Below, piece by piece: positions 35,273 through 46,980 of a DNA stretch of 64,000 nt. Where the stretch lies: positions 51,870,539-51,934,538 of the forward strand of contig NC_086026.1 of NCBI RefSeq assembly GCF_036323735.1, read 5' to 3'. The translations under genes were made by a program, and so were the position numbers. This stretch comes from Rattus norvegicus (taxonomy: Eukaryota > Chordata > Mammalia > Rodentia > Muridae). The notes beneath the pieces were generated by a model, which saw nothing but the letters and a program-made list of their open reading frames with translations, was not told the origin of the DNA and searched no databases. Numbering within the stretch: the stretch's first letter is position 1; every line of letters begins with the position of its first letter.

Positions 35273-35948
35273 GAGATAGCTTGATTTGGATTAAGTCTTG
35301 ACTGACATCTGCCTAATGAGTAAAGTCAATGTTTGCAGTCTTTGTGGCGGGAAAGGCCAAGGGGTGGCTAGAGAGAGTAGGAACGCAGCCGACTTGTCTC
35401 TAGGGATTGTGCCATCCAGGCAGAGCTGTGACTACACAAAGCCTGTACAAGAACTCAAGTCCTGTTCAGTGTGGTCAGCACAGTTCACAGGGCTGAGAAA
35501 CGCCCAGGAAGGCAGGAAGAAATCCCTGAGGGAATGATACTGAGGTGTTAGGAGGCTAGGGTGCCGGGGGCCTAGTCCCTCCATGGTTGTACAATGTCTG
35601 GCCCTGGCAACCAGCTCTCTCCCTGTTGCTCATCAGAAGACAGCTTTGGGAGGAACTGGAGGAGCGCATTCTGTGTGTGGTGGGGTTCTTAACCCTGCGT
35701 TCTTTTTGGTCAGACTCCAGGGCACTGCCCCTCCATGGTTGGAGGGAGGGAGGCCACAGCCCTCCAGTCAGAGGTCACACAGCATGAGATGGCAAGGGGC
35801 AAAGGGAAGAACTTGGGAGCCTAGCTCTGCTCTGGTCCCTCCTTTGGATGCTGAGTGTCCCCAGACACCTCACTGAGCCTCAGCAGGGACAGCTCTAATC
35901 CACAAAAAGAAGCAGCATCTGGTCTCACAAATCTCAAAGGTCATCAGG

Positions 35949-35976
35949 TACAGGGGTGAGCATACAGGGGTGAGCA
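35949..35976. repeat. 14-bp direct tandem duplication
   Basis: Two exact adjacent copies of tacaggggtgagca. Confidence 0.95.
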
Positions 35977-37246
35977 TTTCCGCAGGTGGGGCCTCGCAAC
36001 CTCACATTCAGGGAATTGGCAGTGCTCAGGGGGCAAGTGCGAGGGAACAGGAGGAATGGGAGGCCACAAGGCCAGAAAGCAGACTGGACAGATCTACTTG
36101 GCCACACCAAGACCTCTGGTCTCTAGTAGGCATGGAGTGTGCCAGGATCTTACAGGCACCAAGTGTGCTGACTGCTGACGCTGGGGAGGCTTTCTAAACT
36201 GTGTCAGGGAGGGGCAGCCCACAGTGAAGTTCTCCTGCATTACAAAGGCACTTAACCAATATGGCCCTTCTTCCTTCCCCTCACTCTTTTCCTCCCCTCT
36301 CCACCCCTCCCTTCCACCTTCCCTCACTCTCCCTTCCACTCATTGCTGCTTCGTTCTACTTCTATCCAGACCTTGCTAGAGGTAGCAGGTCCTATGTATG
36401 TATGTCAGCATCTCCTCAGTCTATACAGAAAGACCCAGAGAAGCCATTGAGTCCTCACCACCTCCACCATGTCTCCCGTCTTCCCAACTCCATCAACTTC
36501 CTCTGTGTACCTTGGCCTTGGATCTACCTGAGACCGGACGTCTTGGTAGACAAGGTATCCAAACCCCAGTGCCCGGTTCCAATAAAAGAGTGGAAAGTAT
36601 GCTGCCCTGCAGACCTGGACAAGCGACCTCTGCCCCTAGCTCCCTCTACTGAACCACTGCTTCCCGCTCTCCTCTATCCACCGCCCTTGTCCTCTCACCT
36701 CGCTCCATCTTCAAGGAGGCTCACTGCACAGCACCCGCTGAGCTCCCACAAGCCCACAGCTGTCCTATCCCCTGCACCTCCTCCCCCCGCCCCCACTGTA
36801 GTTTCCAGGAGCACATGTATCTTCTTGCTAATGGCCGTTCACGTTCCCTTGCTGAAAGGATGTGTGGAAATGGTGGATGCTGCAGAGGAATGGTGGAAGC
36901 TCAGACCAGCTTCTGCCTGCTCGTAGAATATTGCGATGAGCTTACTGCTCGAAGCTTCTAGATCTTTCAGTCCGGTTATGTATGTGTCACAGTAAACAAA
37001 TTCTTAACCTAGCTAGACCCACCCTGTAGCTTGCTTTATAGTTCATCTCCCTATTCCGAGGTCCTCCAAACCACAGTGCTTCGGCTGCAAGGGACTCTAT
37101 AGATCCATTGCTCCAACTCTTGTGTCCAGTGAAGAAATGAGACTCAAGGAGTTCTTCCCGATGGACACACAATCAGTGCACGCAGGGCCAGGGCTAGCCT
37201 CAGCTCACTTTGTTTCATTGTCTTTGTCCTCCCCAATTTATTCTTT

Positions 37247-37425
37247 TGTAAAGATTCATTTATTCAACTGTGTGTATTTGGAAGGAGAGGAGTGTGTTTG
37301 TGAGTGCAAGCGACCACAGAGAACCAGGTGGTTGTGAGCCTACATGTGGGTGCTAGGAACTGAACTCTGGTCCATTGCAAGAACAGTATGTGCTTGGAAC
37401 CTCTGAGACATCTTCCCGGCTCCCC
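37247..37425 (-). mobile_element. B3-type SINE
   Basis: Reverse element: ggtggttgtgagcctacatg, then tgggtgctaggaactgaact and gagacatcttcccggctccc. Confidence 0.82.
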
Positions 37426-38321
37426 AGATTAATTGTTGTGCCCAGTCTTCCACATAACCTGGGGCAATCTCTTAGGACATGGACGCCTCAATAATGGATG
37501 GGAAGTCAGAACATTCAGACCAGGTCTGAAGGCAAGGAGGTTGAAGGCCAGAGGAAGGGAGACCTAGGGGCAACTCACTCTGATACCTGGTGTCTGGGAC
37601 ACCACCCAGTTCACCTCCTAGCCTCATTGGTTGTTGTCCTTGTGCCAGTTAAGACGTGAACCATTAGCCAGCATTGCTCTCTTAGACCCCATTCATCTGC
37701 TTCCTCCCATTTTGTTCAGGAGTTCTCCCTCTTTCAGAGTGGTTATCAACATCTGGCCCAGCTGTGCCTGGGACAACTGAGTCACCCATCCCCTGCCAAT
37801 GTATAACACACAGTAGACCAGATCTGACCCATGAGCCTAGCGCAGGACTGGAGTTGGAGTCTCCTGCTCAGGGCACATCTGTCTCAGAGAAGATACTGTC
37901 TTTCTTCTCTCTCTAAATAGTACTGTTTCTAGATATAATGCCTGGATCCACTGCAGTTGGCTTAGCTCTAGGGTGAGCATGGGGGTGACACCAAAAGTGA
38001 CTGATTAGAGAGTGAAAGGGTCTGGGCTCCCACCTACCTTCCCCTCAAATGTTGCTGTGCTGTGTGACTCCACACTGCATTTTAATTGGGTTCCTGCTAC
38101 TAGCAACTGAGGGCATCCTAGTTAGTATAGAGGACGGGGGTCTCCCTTTTCTCAAAGTAGTGTTGCCCAGGGTCCCCAAAAGGTCCCTTCTTTTTCTGGA
38201 AGCTGTACATTGGTTTCTGGGGGACCATGTATGACTTCAGAGGAAGCCAGCCACACATTCATCTCCCTTTCTGCCATATGACTCCTGCACTCTCGCTGGG
38301 GTTAAGTTTACTTGACTGATG

Positions 38322-38414
38322 TTCTCTCTGTCTCTCTGTCTCTCTCTCTGTCTCTCTCTCTGTCTCTCTCTCTGTCTCTCTCTCTGTCTCTCTCTCTGTC
38401 TCTCTCTCTCTCTC
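38322..38414. repeat. (TCTCTCTG)n microsatellite
   Basis: A regular 8-bp CT/G unit repeated about eleven times, ending in a pure TC run. Confidence 0.98.
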
Positions 38415-38445
38415 GGATATACATGCATCTATATCTACATCTACA

Positions 38446-38472
38446 CGTGTGTGTGTGTGTGTGTGTGTGTGT
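38446..38472. repeat. (GT)n microsatellite
   Basis: A short pure GT run about 30 bp from the (TCTCTCTG)n array. Confidence 0.97.
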
Positions 38473-38647
38473 ACACAAATGCACAAGCATATGGTATGTG
38501 TCCACATGTATACGCACAAGTGTATGTGTTCTTTCTCTGTGTGTTACACAAGTGTATTGTGCACATGTCTGTGCACAAGTGTATGTATAGTGCATAGTGC
38601 ACCTGTCTTCATAAGCATATCTTCCTTCTGTCCCTCTCTTCCTTCTT

Positions 38648-38858
38648 TTTTTGAGGCAGGGGGTCGCTCACTGAGTCTGGCACTCACTAATTGGCCAGAC
38701 TAGCTGTCCATCAAGTTCTAGGACTCCTCTTGCCTCCACCTCCCCAGTAATGGGGTCACTGGTGGGCAGTACAAGCCTAGCTTTGATGTGGGATAGAAAC
38801 TCAGGTCCTTTTGCTTGTACAGCAAGCACTTTGCCCAAACATCTATTTCCCTAGCCCC
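38648..38858 (-). mobile_element. B4-type SINE
   Basis: Reverse B4: ttgaggcagggggtcgctca, then ctaattggccagactagctg, gcttgtacagcaagcacttt, and the end ccctagcccc. Confidence 0.88.
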
Positions 38859-40189
38859 AGCTGGCGTTCTTATTAGTATGTTATACAAATGCTGGGAGGT
38901 TATTGTGTGCCTGCTCCCAATGTCCCTTTTCATGTCTAACTCCAGGGCTTTCATGATCGGTTAGATCCTTCTTGTAATTACAATTCAAGCTGGGGACATT
39001 GGGGCAGGGACCAAGTGGATGGGAAATTGTCAGGGTTCCTATGTCATCTTTACCTACATACAGCCTTCAGAGAGTGACACAGGTCAAGTGTCCCCAAGGG
39101 CACTGCACTTCCTGGGTCTTCTCTGAAGCTGAGCCTGGACTAATTCAAGTTAATCCCCTGTACCCTGGAGCACACTGTATCCCCAGGACAGTCCCCTTGC
39201 GTCCTTCATCCATCACCAGATGCCCCTCTTCTATAGGCTCCTGGCCACCTACCTAGGCCCCTCACCCCATCATCCTTCCTCCTGAGAACTTATTTCCTCC
39301 CCTCACTCCTCCAACTACTCTGCCAGAGTTGTCAATCTCTTTCCTTCTAATTCCTTTGTCCAGATCGAGCTGACAGGGAGGAAGACTGCCGTTTCTGTTG
39401 CCCATCAGTGCCCTTTTGGTTCTTTATTCTGGGCCATCTCTTCAATCACCTAACAGCCTTCTTCTCCTGTTATCTATTAGTGACTAATTCTGTCCTGGAA
39501 AGCATTTGAGCCACAGTCAGTTAAAAGTGGCTTCTGTCACAAAAGGCTTTGTCCCTGTCTCTACTTCTGGGTCCACTTGGGAAGGGAAGGCAGACATTTC
39601 TGCTGTTCCCTCTCCTTTCTTTCTACTTCTTTCTCCTCCCAGGACCGATCCATTCATCCTTCTGAGGCCCCTGCTGCCCGTCTGGGTGGTTGAGTGCCTA
39701 CCTCTTGGTTTTGTCTCTGCTTAGGCTGTCCCTGTCTCTTCTAAATATTAAATCCCCCAACAGGCTCAATCCTCATTTAAAATCCTCTCTTCTTTCTTGG
39801 CAGCAACAGGCTGTTTGGCAAGGAACCCTCTATTCTCTTGTTTTTATATTTTCATTTGGTTCCTCATTGTTATTTTCTTTTGAGCTGCTTTGCAAATTGT
39901 TTCAGGGAATGAAAGACTCTGTATAAATTAAGATGAATCAATTCTGACTCAGGGAGTTGTGGCTGGGTTCCCTTCTCCTCCTCAGAAGAAAACAAGAATA
40001 TCTTCTAGACACACACCTGTAACCCTCATCATCCCCAAAGTGCAAGGACTGCATTCCCCGTATCTTCCTGGATGACCGTTTGTTGACGAACCTTTATAAG
40101 CTTAAATTCTCCCCCCCCCCAAATAATACCAGGGCAGGGACCATTAAGATCTCATGGACTAGTTCTTACAATCTGGATTGTATTCAATG

Positions 40190-40312
40190 AAATAAACACT
40201 TAATTACAAACATCTGCTTTAGCCTAAATTCTAATTACTTAATCTGGCCATCTGTAATTTTAATGATTTCCCACGATTTTTGTTCTTTGCAGCATGATTA
40301 ATGGGAATGGCA
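40190..40312. promoter_or_regulatory. Candidate intronic enhancer: dense TAATTA sites
   Basis: TAATTA at 40201 and 40232, the run gtaattttaatgatt at about 40254, and gattaat at 40296, all in 120 bp of non-repetitive AT-rich DNA. It looks like a conserved non-coding element with homeodomain sites. This is inference from motifs only. Confidence 0.3.
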
Positions 40313-41977
40313 TATGAAACGAGTGGGCGTGTGTGTCCCTTCCCAATACTCCCTCTGCGCTGCCTTTGTCTCCAGCAGGAAGCGCATCTGCGGCACACCA
40401 GTGGCCACCTGGAAGCTTCTTGGCCAGGGTAGGCATACTGAGCTTTCTCTCAGGTATCTTTAGCCCAGACCCTCCTTTGAAACCCTACAAACACTTGGGG
40501 GTTCCCACCTGGGATTGTGGGAGGGGTGGGGAAGTAGGAAGCTTCTCTTACAGGTCAAAAGAAAAAAAAAGAGGAGTCAAAAATTCAATGCTATGTAGGA
40601 ACGAGAGAAAAACAGGAAGTTAAAGAGAGAAAGGAAAAAAGAGACTAGAGAGAAAATGGAAAAGAAGATGAAGAAAAGGTGGTCTGAGAAGAGGAAGGGG
40701 CGAGGCATACCACAGAGGCAGGAGACTGTATAGCATTTCCAAAACTCAGCAAAGAAGACAGCCCATTCCACTGTTTCCTAGAAGCTGCTCCCTCACCTTC
40801 TGGCTTGCTGCCCTGAGGAGCTGGGCTGTTTGTGGTGAGAATTTCTTGGCCTCCAGAGAGGCAGGAAGAGGCAGCCCTTGAAAAGGTAAGCTGCAGAAGT
40901 GAGAAGGCTTAGAGGGATATGCAGCTATTGTTGCTGCTGCCAGCTTCCTTCCTGGCTCTTGAGGTGACTGGTTTAACACCTTCCTTTCTCTCAGAGGCCA
41001 TTGCAGAGAGAAGATGGCTGCAAAGTTCCCTAGAGGGAGAGGCAGATCTAGGTTTCTGACCTGGCTGTGTTAATACAAGGATCTTAGAGATCCTCACCGG
41101 TTACCCTGCTCTCCTGGGCCTGTTTTCTCATTGTCAGAGAGGGATGACCATCTTTGAGCTGTTACTGGGAGGTTGTGAAGAAGGAAAAAGGCTACGGCGG
41201 GTAATATTGTGGGATATGCTACAGTGCTTAGGCAGGAGTAAACCTGGGTAAGAACAGGGAACCTTCATGCCAGCAAGAAAGCCAAAGGGACTAGAAGGGG
41301 ACTGTAGGAGGAAGAGGACCTATGACATCACATGGAGACTGACCTAAGTCTAAGGCTCAGCTTGTTTGCACTCCAGCAGAACACTGTCTGCCACCCAGAT
41401 CCCTTCCAACCTTCCTGGGGCCAGAAGACCCTGCAGCTTGCAGGTGACACAGGGAAAACCTGCCATGGTTGTATTTGGCTTCCATATGGCTAGAGGGTTC
41501 AGGTCAAGAGTGAGACACACTCCTACTCTGGGAACCAGGCCTTTCTCCCCATCCATGTCTTGTACATAAAGCATGAATGACAAGTCTCACAGCACTTAAT
41601 AACAGGATGCTCTGAGGGGCAGCTGTTTAGCCTGCTGTATCATTGTGTAAATATCACAGAGCTCACTCACACAAACTAAGATGGCCACGAAGTGGAATCC
41701 CTGTTGGCCATGTGGTCCTTGGTTGACCAAATCATTTGTGATTTAGCTCTTGACTGGGTCCGCCTTCCACTTTCTAAAAGGCCTCTTCTCTGACCTCTAC
41801 AGACCTCCTCTCTGCATCCGTGAACCTTCAGGATTGTACTCCCGGATGTAGACGGGCTCACACTCCCCTGCCATGATGCGTCTTGGAGATCAATGACTTG
41901 GATCTGCCTCGCTGTGTGGAGTATGCGACTGACCACAGAGCGTGTTGGGGCCCAAGGGCACCTAAGAGGACACTTAC

Positions 41978-42139
41978 CGCAGGGCCGGTGAAGGGCACGT
42001 GGTCACAGTTCTCCTGCCAGGATTGGTTGAGGCTCTGGGAGAACTCTTGGAAGAAAGCATGGGATTGGTTGAAAATGGAAAATCCTAAGATGTTGACTCT
42101 ATCATCCACAAGGCTGTCCATTCTCTGGAGGGAGAACTC
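41978..42139 (-). CDS. Grik4: Grik4 coding exon (GluK4 amino-terminal domain, part 1 of 5)
   Basis: This exon encodes 54 residues of the kainate receptor subunit GluK4, from [10 protein letters not shown] to HVPFTGPA, about residues 249-302. The subunit is a postsynaptic and presynaptic membrane protein that forms glutamate-gated cation channels with GluK1-3. This part belongs to the second lobe of the extracellular amino-terminal (LIVBP-like) domain, which drives subunit assembly. Two N-glycosylation sequons are visible (NQSH and NQSW). On the minus strand a pyrimidine-rich acceptor ending cttcccag precedes the exon and a consensus donor gtaagtg follows it. The exon is 162 nt, phase 0 at both ends. 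The frame joins seamlessly to the exon at 33272. The identification rests on my recollection of GluK4 protein sequence, which it matches without gaps. GluK5 and GluK1-3 differ clearly in the later exons of the same gene. Confidence 0.96.
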
Positions 42140-43170
42140 CTGGGAAGACGGGGGCAATTAGAAAGAGAGAACACGGTTAGGGTGGAGGGAAAGAGGAAAG
42201 AACACGATGGAGCACACTGGGGGCCGTGAGCCAGCACTAAACACATGACGCACCCCACTGGATGCTTGGTATACCGAATAGCGAAGAGTGCTCTGGGATC
42301 TGCAGTGCTGGGTTCAGGGAGGAAGGAGAATTCAGTAGATTAGCTCCTAAGCAGGGTAAGCACAGGATGCATTGGCTGAAGGGAGAAACATGGACTATGT
42401 ATGGCTGGGGGAGGGAAGACTGCATCCTTGGCAGGTCATCTAGGAGCCAGGCCTGAAGGATGTGGAGACATTTTTTGTACAGAGAATGTGGAGAGACAAG
42501 GGTTATTCCCTCCAGAAATCATCATGCAATGACACTGAGGGGAGAAAGGATGTGGCCATTCGCTGGACTGCTCACTGCGCTTTGATGAAGGCATGAGCTC
42601 CTCATAGTATGGTTCTACCACCAAAACCACTCCAGAGGTCTCTCTCAAAATGGACCACCACCACCATACCACCTGAGTCTGAGTATGCCTGTAGCTGAGT
42701 CCAGGGCTTTGGGTGGAATACTCACTAGATTCTTACATCTCAGGAACACCAAAGTTCCAGAAGCAATGAATGACTACACAGGATACATGAAGACTGGGGA
42801 AGGTAGAGGGCTCTGATGTGGTCAGAGCCCCAGGGCCTGAGTGTGAGGGAGTGACTGTGGAGCCAGGATTTTGTTGTGTAAGTGGCTGTTAGCAGAGGAG
42901 TGTCTGAGTCAAGTATGCTTTCTAAACGAGTCAGCCACAAGGTGTGCAGGCAAGGTTGTGACTTGTTTCGTTCATTTCATAAATATGCAAGCATCTCTCA
43001 CAACCTAGACACTGTTCTAGGTAGAGAGGGCATGCATAGGGGATGTCCTTGGGGCTTTACAGAAGCCAAGTGCATTATTATTTTGGACAGCTATGGGTGT
43101 GGGAGCAGGGGTTACTGCAGTCAGAGAACTGGGGTATCTAAAAATTCAAGGGTCATCCAGTCATCCATGC

Positions 43171-43560
43171 AGTGATGGTTAACGATGGCTGTCAACTCAA
43201 CAGGATCTCCAGTCACCTAAGAAACATGTGTCTGGGTGTCTCTGTGGGGAATTACTTTATATTAGCCTCTGTCCATGCCTGGGGAGGCTGTCTTGATTAG
43301 GTTAATTGGTGTAGGAAGATACACACTAAAAGTAGTGGCTCTGGACTACATAAGAAAGCTAAAGACAGCTGAACATTAGTGTTCACTGCTCTCAGCTTCT
43401 TGATTATGGATGCAGTGTGATCAGCCTCCTCGAGCTCGTGCCTCCACTGCTTACGTCTCAGTTATGACGGACCTTCAACTATGAGCCAAAACGAAACCTG
43501 TCTCTTATAATTTGACTTGGTCTGTATTTTATCCCAACAATGTACAAGGTAACCAAGACC
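43171..43560 (+). mobile_element. Medium-reiterated rodent repeat, copy 1
   Basis: The element begins gtgatggttaacgatggctg with tcaactcaacaggatctcc. It contains tctgggtgtctctgtgggga and agctgaacattagtgttcac, and ends near atgagccaaaacgaaacctg. Copy 2 is at 57041-57414. I do not recall the family name with confidence. Confidence 0.75.
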
Positions 43561-44469
43561 CATGGTCTTTACCCCATCACCACATCATCTTTACCCTGGA
43601 CTTCCTTTGGCCCCATATGAGCAAACCACTCGAAAGTGTGTAGCTTAGTCAGCTCTCCATTCCTGCAAAACTACCTTCAGAGGAGGTCAGGCCATCTTCT
43701 CAGATTGAAGAGCTACACACACCACATGCTCATTCTGAATGCTTTATACACATGGGCACACAGCATTTACAGACAACTAGAAATGACCTATCAGTCACTC
43801 GGCATGATGGGACAGATGGTGGGTGCCTTTAGGCTTACACCCTGGCCAGGTGGACACACTGCTTTCCTTTAGGCGGTCTCCTTTTCTAATGACTTTGCTT
43901 TCCTAGCCCCGGGTACTCTCCCTTGGATCTTGGCCCCACCTACAGCCACCACCAGGACCTCAGACTGCAGGCCTGAGCTCACCCGCCCAGATCCCACCCT
44001 TGTCAGCTTTATTTTGTACACTGGAGTTACAGAGACTTCTTGGGGGCCACCAACCCCACAGAGCAGACTTGGATGAGGATGGAGAATATTTTGGATTCTG
44101 CCACTTTCCCCGTTAGGGGATCACAGGCATGCCAGAGAATGCATTGATTCACAAGCTGGTGTTGGTTACGTCCTGTCTCTCTAACAGGGCAGCTGTCCGG
44201 CCACGGTGGGCTAACAGCAGGCACGAGGGGGCAGATGGCTAATGAGAAGAAATGTACTTGGCAAGGATGACATGACTGAGGCCCAGGGCCAGGCTCTTGT
44301 TGGGAAACCAAGGGGCTTTGCTGGCAGGGATGGTGAAGGCTAGGAATATTCTCTTGTGCTGGCTTCTTTATCAATGTGGGCAGACAGAGAGCCCTCCGTG
44401 CCCATCCACATGTACAGCCTGAGAGATGAAGGCACTGATACCTTGTATGTCCATATTCACAATGGCAGT

Positions 44470-44610
44470 ACAGAGTAGACAATAGCTTCCAGGTCAAATC
44501 CAGCTTCCTCACCCTATGTGACCTTGAGCAAGGTCTTTAGCTTTTCTGGCCTTTACAGACACACTGTAAAGTAAGAGGGATGCTATTGGAAATCTTCTGT
44601 GAGAGCATGG
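44470..44610 (+). mobile_element. MIR SINE fragment
   Basis: The sequence aggtcaaatccagcttcctc, then accctatgtgaccttgagca and agcttttctggcctttacag, matches the MIR core. Confidence 0.75.
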
Positions 44611-44821
44611 CCCATCTAACCAACAAGTAAGGTTCACGTGGTTCAAGTGGTGAGCATAGGGCCTGAATGGATCTGTAGTCCGTCCTCTGTGTATATGCTA
44701 TGCCTGCTGGCTTGGTGTTCTTGTGGGGCTCCTGACAGTGGGAATGGGTGTATCTCTGACTCTTTAGTCTGCTCTTAGGACTATTTCCCTTCCATTGGGT
44801 TGCCTTTCCCAGAGTCAATAT

Positions 44822-44995
44822 GAGGGCTTATTGTATCTTGTTTTGTTCTGTTGGCTGCCATCTCTTAGAGGCCTGCTTGTTTTTCTGGAGAGGGGAGGAA
44901 TTGAGGAATTGGGAGATGGGGCGGGGGGGAAACTGTGGTCAGGAGGTATTGTATGAGCAAAGTATGTATTTTCAATAAAAAAAATTTTTTTTAAA
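44822..44995 (+). mobile_element. Rodent LINE-1 3' end (5'-truncated)
   Basis: The sequence taggaggcctgctt-like (here ttagaggcctgcttgttttt), the G-rich stretch and gaaactgtggtcaggaggta match the 3' UTR of rodent L1. It ends with tttcaataaaaaaaattt. Confidence 0.8.
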
Positions 44996-45024
44996 AGTCT
45001 CCTATGTTATTCCAAGGAACAATC

Positions 45025-45236
45025 AAGGTGCCAGGGAGATGGCCCTGTGGGTAAAAGGCACTTGACACAAAGCCCAAGAGCCAGAGTTTGAATCCCTGGG
45101 CCCATGTGGTAGGAGAGAACCAACTCAAACCAGGTTGTTCTCTGGCCCTTCGTAGAAGCCTAGTGGCATCACAAGGCCTGATGTATGGTTACCCAACCAC
45201 CTCTCCATCCCCACCCACACCGTGATTCAATAAATG
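45025..45236 (+). mobile_element. B2/B3-type SINE
   Basis: The start is caaggtgccagggagatggc and the middle agagccagagtttgaatccc. The tail gattcaataaatgtgtgaag closes it. Confidence 0.72.
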
Positions 45237-45718
45237 TGTGAAGAAAAGAAGACACAGCCAGGTATAAAGCAAGGCCCAGCAGCAGCACCCGGCAAATGAG
45301 AAGGACTCAGAGGATAGGAGTTACTGGAATATGCCCGTGGGATCTAAGCAGCCTCTGACCTTCCCCTTCCTTAGTTCTACTTGGAAGTAGGGGAATGGAA
45401 GTGTCTCCCCCTTCAGTCCGTTCTGGACAGAGTAAGAATGAAAGGGTTAATTGCAGACACTCTGAGGCAGTGCCCCCCAGAAACCAGCCAGTCTGTCTTC
45501 TTTCAATTCCTACCTTAGAATCCCCTGACTACATTCTATTTCCTAGTTTCAAAGGCCTCTTAAGATAAAACGATTTCGGGGGCTTCTTTGGTGACTCATG
45601 CTCTATACAATGACTCGTGGGAGGACTCACAGAAGGACAAGAAAGAGGTGGCAGGCCCTTTTACTGCAATTTCCCAGACACGCCAGGATTTTACTCTGCC
45701 AGCATCTGGACTGTTCGA

Positions 45719-45779
45719 GTGTGTTTGTGTTTGTGTGTGTGCGTGTGTGTGTGCGTGTGTGTCTGTGCCTGTGTCTGTG
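45719..45779. repeat. (GT)n-rich tract
   Basis: Imperfect GT run with GCGT and GTCT interruptions. Confidence 0.93.
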
Positions 45780-46842
45780 AACTTAGAATCTCCCACTACT
45801 TCTAAAGTAAACTTTCTGAGAGAGTTCAGGAAACCGGTGACAGCTACCCATTTTCATACAATGAAAACCTTCCAAGACAGCATTTCCCGAAGTCTCTTCC
45901 TGCGGACATTAGCTTCCCTAGGAAGGTGGACAGGAATTTCACTAAAACAGGGTTACACGCTCAGATAATGTTAAAAAACCAGTCACTTATTCTTTCTGTC
46001 TTCAAACTTCACAGCACGGCCCTGCACGCGAAGGCTGAAAGAATTCCCGCAGTGGAGTTGGCTTAATTTTGTTTAATCTCAGATTTTTCAGACGCATTGA
46101 CTACGGAATGTATATTTTCCCCCTTCAAATCTGTGTGTCACAGCCCCATTCTGCAGGACACAATTTGGGTCCTGCCACCTTCAACACATTCAGAGAAACA
46201 TTAAAAACCCCAAATCAGGTGGGAGAGACGCCAGGCCAAGACAGATATTCCATTAGATTTACAAAATTCAGGTTTGGAAGGGAAGAGGTTTTGTCTGATT
46301 TTTGTTCCCATCTCCAGCTTTAACTGTGAATGCACACACGGCCCATTCGAGTTCCTGTAACCTTCCTGTCTCCCCTACTCTCTGCCCAGCCTGACTGACC
46401 CTTTCATACAATGACAGACAGCCTAGGGGTCATTCCTGGGAGGATATAGGTTTTCATAGGGGATCCAGACAGAACTAGAGTATTTGAATCTCCATGTAAG
46501 GGCAAATGGCCAATGGTGAAACCAGGTCAGGAAGTGGAGACCAAGACACAGTCTTCCATGACTCCTGATTAGCATGGCTGTGTGGCAGTCCTTTGCACAA
46601 TGTGAACCCTCTCTAAAGGGCTGTTTGACCCCACAGAGCAACAGTAAACAACCGTCACTGTGAACCTCACTCCCTGCACCTGGATGACCGTCTGCTTCCT
46701 AGAATCTGATTGGCTAATGGTGGTGGAAGGACCATGGATCAAAGGCATTTCAGTACCTTACTGCAACCACCGAGAATGATCTTATACCCACGGAAGGTGT
46801 CAGGATACGAGAACAGGTTGTGCCAGTCTGATCGCACAACTT

Positions 46843-46849
46843 TGTGTGT

Positions 46850-46912
<63 letters not shown>

Positions 46913-46980
46913 TGTGTGCACATGTGTATGTGTGTGTGCCTGTGTGTGTGCACATGTGTGCATGTGTGTGTGCGTGTGTA
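46843..46980. repeat. Compound (GT)n-(GA)n-(GT)n microsatellite
   Basis: A GT run, then a pure GA block at 46888-46912, then imperfect GT/GC units. Confidence 0.97.

Larger units (their letters stand above)
33273..41977 (-). other. Grik4: Grik4 intron (8.7 kb)
   Basis: The intron starts with the donor gtaagtg at 41977 and ends with the acceptor cag at 33275-33273. It contains two CT/GA-rich microsatellites (33499-33753 and 38322-38414), B2/B3 and B4 remnants, and an AT-rich stretch with several TAATTA sites near 40190-40312. The segment 36260-36830 is pyrimidine-rich and non-coding in appearance. I see nothing nameable in 34000-35040, 35280-36250 or 40400-41970. Confidence 0.9.

Noticed and set aside
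36261..36926. 221-codon plus-strand open frame
   Set aside because: The stretch is pyrimidine-rich, giving a Pro/Ser/Leu-biased translation. It is antisense within a Grik4 intron, shows no family motif, and has no splice or promoter context.
44027..44512. 161-codon minus-strand open frame, same strand as Grik4
   Set aside because: Part of it overlaps a MIR SINE and no kainate receptor sequence is present. It does not fit the missing upstream exon.
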